Source of the DNA: Spongiicolonus versatilis
Lineage (GTDB): Bacteria > Pseudomonadota > Gammaproteobacteria > Arenicellales > Spongiicolonaceae
NCBI GenBank assembly: GCA_028286165.1
Contig: JAPYMU010000131.1
Coordinates: forward strand, 1-12,013
DNA: 12,013 nucleotides
Reading direction: 5' to 3'
Shown here: positions 10,898-12,013 of the stretch, piece after piece
Layout: each line of letters starts with the position of its first letter
Numbering within the stretch: the stretch's first letter is position 1
Program-made: the position numbers and the translations under genes
Notes under the pieces: generated by a model
The model's database searches: none
The model's input: the letters and a program-made list of their open reading frames with translations, nothing else
What the model was told of the DNA's origin: nothing

Positions 10898-12013
10898 ATG
10901 CTGGTCAGCGAAAACTGGTTGCGCGAGTGGGTCAACCCGGCCTGGGACAGCGCCGCCCTGGCCGACGCGCTGACCATGGGCGGCCTTGAGGTGGACAACG
11001 TGCGGCGCCAGTCGGCCGCCTTCCGCAAGGTGGTGGCGGGCCGCATCGGCCAGGTGGACCGCCACCCGCGCCGCGCCGGCCTCAAGGTGTGCACCGTCAA
11101 CATCGGCCGCAGCCGCCCGCTGCAGGTGGTGTGCGGCGCGCCCAACGCCGCCGCCGGCGTGACCACCGCGGTGGCCCTCATCGGCGGCCGCATCAAGGAC
11201 GGCCGCGAGATTCACAAGGCGCGCATCCACGGCATCGTCTCCTCCGGCATGCTGTGCTCGGCGGCCGAGTTGGACCTCGGCGATGACGCCTCCGGACTCA
11301 TCATTCTCGACGCCGGAGTCACCGCCGGCGCCGACATCAAAACGCACCTGGCCCTGGACGACACCATTTTGGAACTCAAACTCACCCCCAACCGCGGCGA
11401 CTGTTTGAGCATGCACGGCGTCGCCCGCGAAGTCGCCGCCCTGAGCGGCGCGCGCCTGGCCGTGCCGGCGCTCAAGGCGGTGGCCGCCCGCAACAGCCAC
11501 CGCGCCGCCATCCGAGTGGACGACAAAAGCGGCTGCCCGCGCTACGCCGGCCGCGTACTCAGCGGCGTCAACGCCGCCGCCGCCACCCCCGACTGGATGC
11601 GCGAGCGCCTGCGCCGCGCCGGCCTGCGCTCCATCGGCGCGGTGGTGGACGTCACCAATTTCGTCATGCTGGAACTGGGCCAGCCGTTGCACGCCTTTGA
11701 CCTGGCCAATGTGGATGGCGGCATCATCGTCCGCCGCGCCGCCCGCGGTGAGCGCCTGCGCCTGTTGGACGGCACGGCCCTCACCCTCAGCAGTGACATC
11801 CTGGTCATCGCCGACCACCGCCGGCCGCTGGCTCTGGCCGGCATCATGGGGGGCGCCGGCAGCGGCATCAGCGAGGCCACCACCTGCGTGCTGCTGGAGT
11901 CAGCCTGTTTTGACCCGCCCACCGTCGCCGCCACCGCCCGCCGGCTCGGACTCAACACCGACGCCGCCCACCGCTTTGAACGCGGCGTGGACCCGGCGCT
12001 GCAAGCCGCCGCC
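10898..12013 (+). CDS. pheT: Phenylalanyl-tRNA synthetase beta subunit (3' end outside the window)
   Basis: PheT is the large subunit of PheRS, carrying the tRNA-binding and editing domains. The first 372 residues of about 795 are visible. They include the N-terminal MLVSENWLREWV, the EMAP-like tRNA-binding domain (about 40-150, with LKVCTVNIG and LQVVCGAPNAAAGVTTAVAL), ELKLTPNRGDCLSMHGVARE (159-178) and the B3/B4 editing region (about 212-340: VDVTNFVMLELGQPLHAFDL, LAGIMGG). The start of the B5 domain follows (AARRLGLNTDAAHRFERGVD). ATG 10898 has AAGGTGA seven bases upstream. It lies 31 bases after pheS with no terminator, so the two are co-transcribed. The frame is open to the window end. 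ihfA, which often follows, would lie beyond the window. Confidence 0.97.
   Translation, partial: MLVSENWLREWVNPAWDSAALADALTMGGLEVDNVRRQSAAFRKVVAGRIGQVDRHPRRAGLKVCTVNIGRSRPLQVVCGAPNAAAGVTTAVALIGGRIKDGREIHKARIHGIVSSGMLCSAAELDLGDDASGLIILDAGVTAGADIKTHLALDDTILELKLTPNRGDCLSMHGVAREVAALSGARLAVPALKAVAARNSHRAAIRVDDKSGCPRYAGRVLSGVNAAAATPDWMRERLRRAGLRSIGAVVDVTNFVMLELGQPLHAFDLANVDGGIIVRRAARGERLRLLDGTALTLSSDILVIADHRRPLALAGIMGGAGSGISEATTCVLLESACFDPPTVAATARRLGLNTDAAHRFERGVDPALQAAA

Overview
The window is a GC-rich piece of bacterial chromosome made almost entirely of housekeeping genes. The best guess for the organism is a proteobacterium, probably a gammaproteobacterium. The evidence is a pilMNO-type type IV pilus cluster, an AmpD close to the enterobacterial form, and the order thrS-infC-rpmI-rplT-pheS-pheT. 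Species cannot be named from the sequence. No insertion sequence, phage gene, CRISPR array or other transfer sign was seen, and no gap longer than 300 bases lacks a gene.

Layout. Bases 1-1941 read leftward: a 95-residue heptad-repeat coiled-coil gene behind a strong-looking promoter, then pilM, pilN and the first codons of pilO. Facing right is a PduO-type corrinoid adenosyltransferase (2044-2625), which converges on a leftward ampD (2640-3188). ampD lies directly behind alaX, an alanyl-tRNA editing hydrolase (3189-3902). alaX and the rightward moeA (3959-5218) diverge from one short region in which two -10 elements sit back to back. moeA converges on a leftward membrane class III nucleotide cyclase (5229-6560). 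To the right, tRNA-Val(GAC) (6626-6700) is followed after 27 bases by thrS, infC, rpmI, rplT, pheS and the first 372 codons of pheT, which runs off the window.

How the genes work together. The right half is a translation operon: two aminoacyl-tRNA synthetases, initiation factor 3, two large-subunit ribosomal proteins and, on the evidence of spacing, a tRNA. alaX adds tRNA quality control. ampD recycles peptidoglycan fragments, moeA makes molybdenum cofactor, the adenosyltransferase makes coenzyme B12, and the cyclase makes a cyclic nucleotide second messenger. PilM and PilN belong to the inner-membrane platform of the type IV pilus.

Points for a second look: infC appears to start with AUC; several promoters place the transcription start at or almost at the start codon, suggesting leaderless mRNAs; a coiled-coil gene built from a 21-bp minisatellite heads the pil cluster; the cyclase has Gln where canonical adenylate cyclases have the substrate-selecting Lys; and the alaX and moeA promoters overlap. 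No wholly new multi-gene system is evident. The coiled-coil gene coupled to pilM is the nearest candidate for something undescribed.
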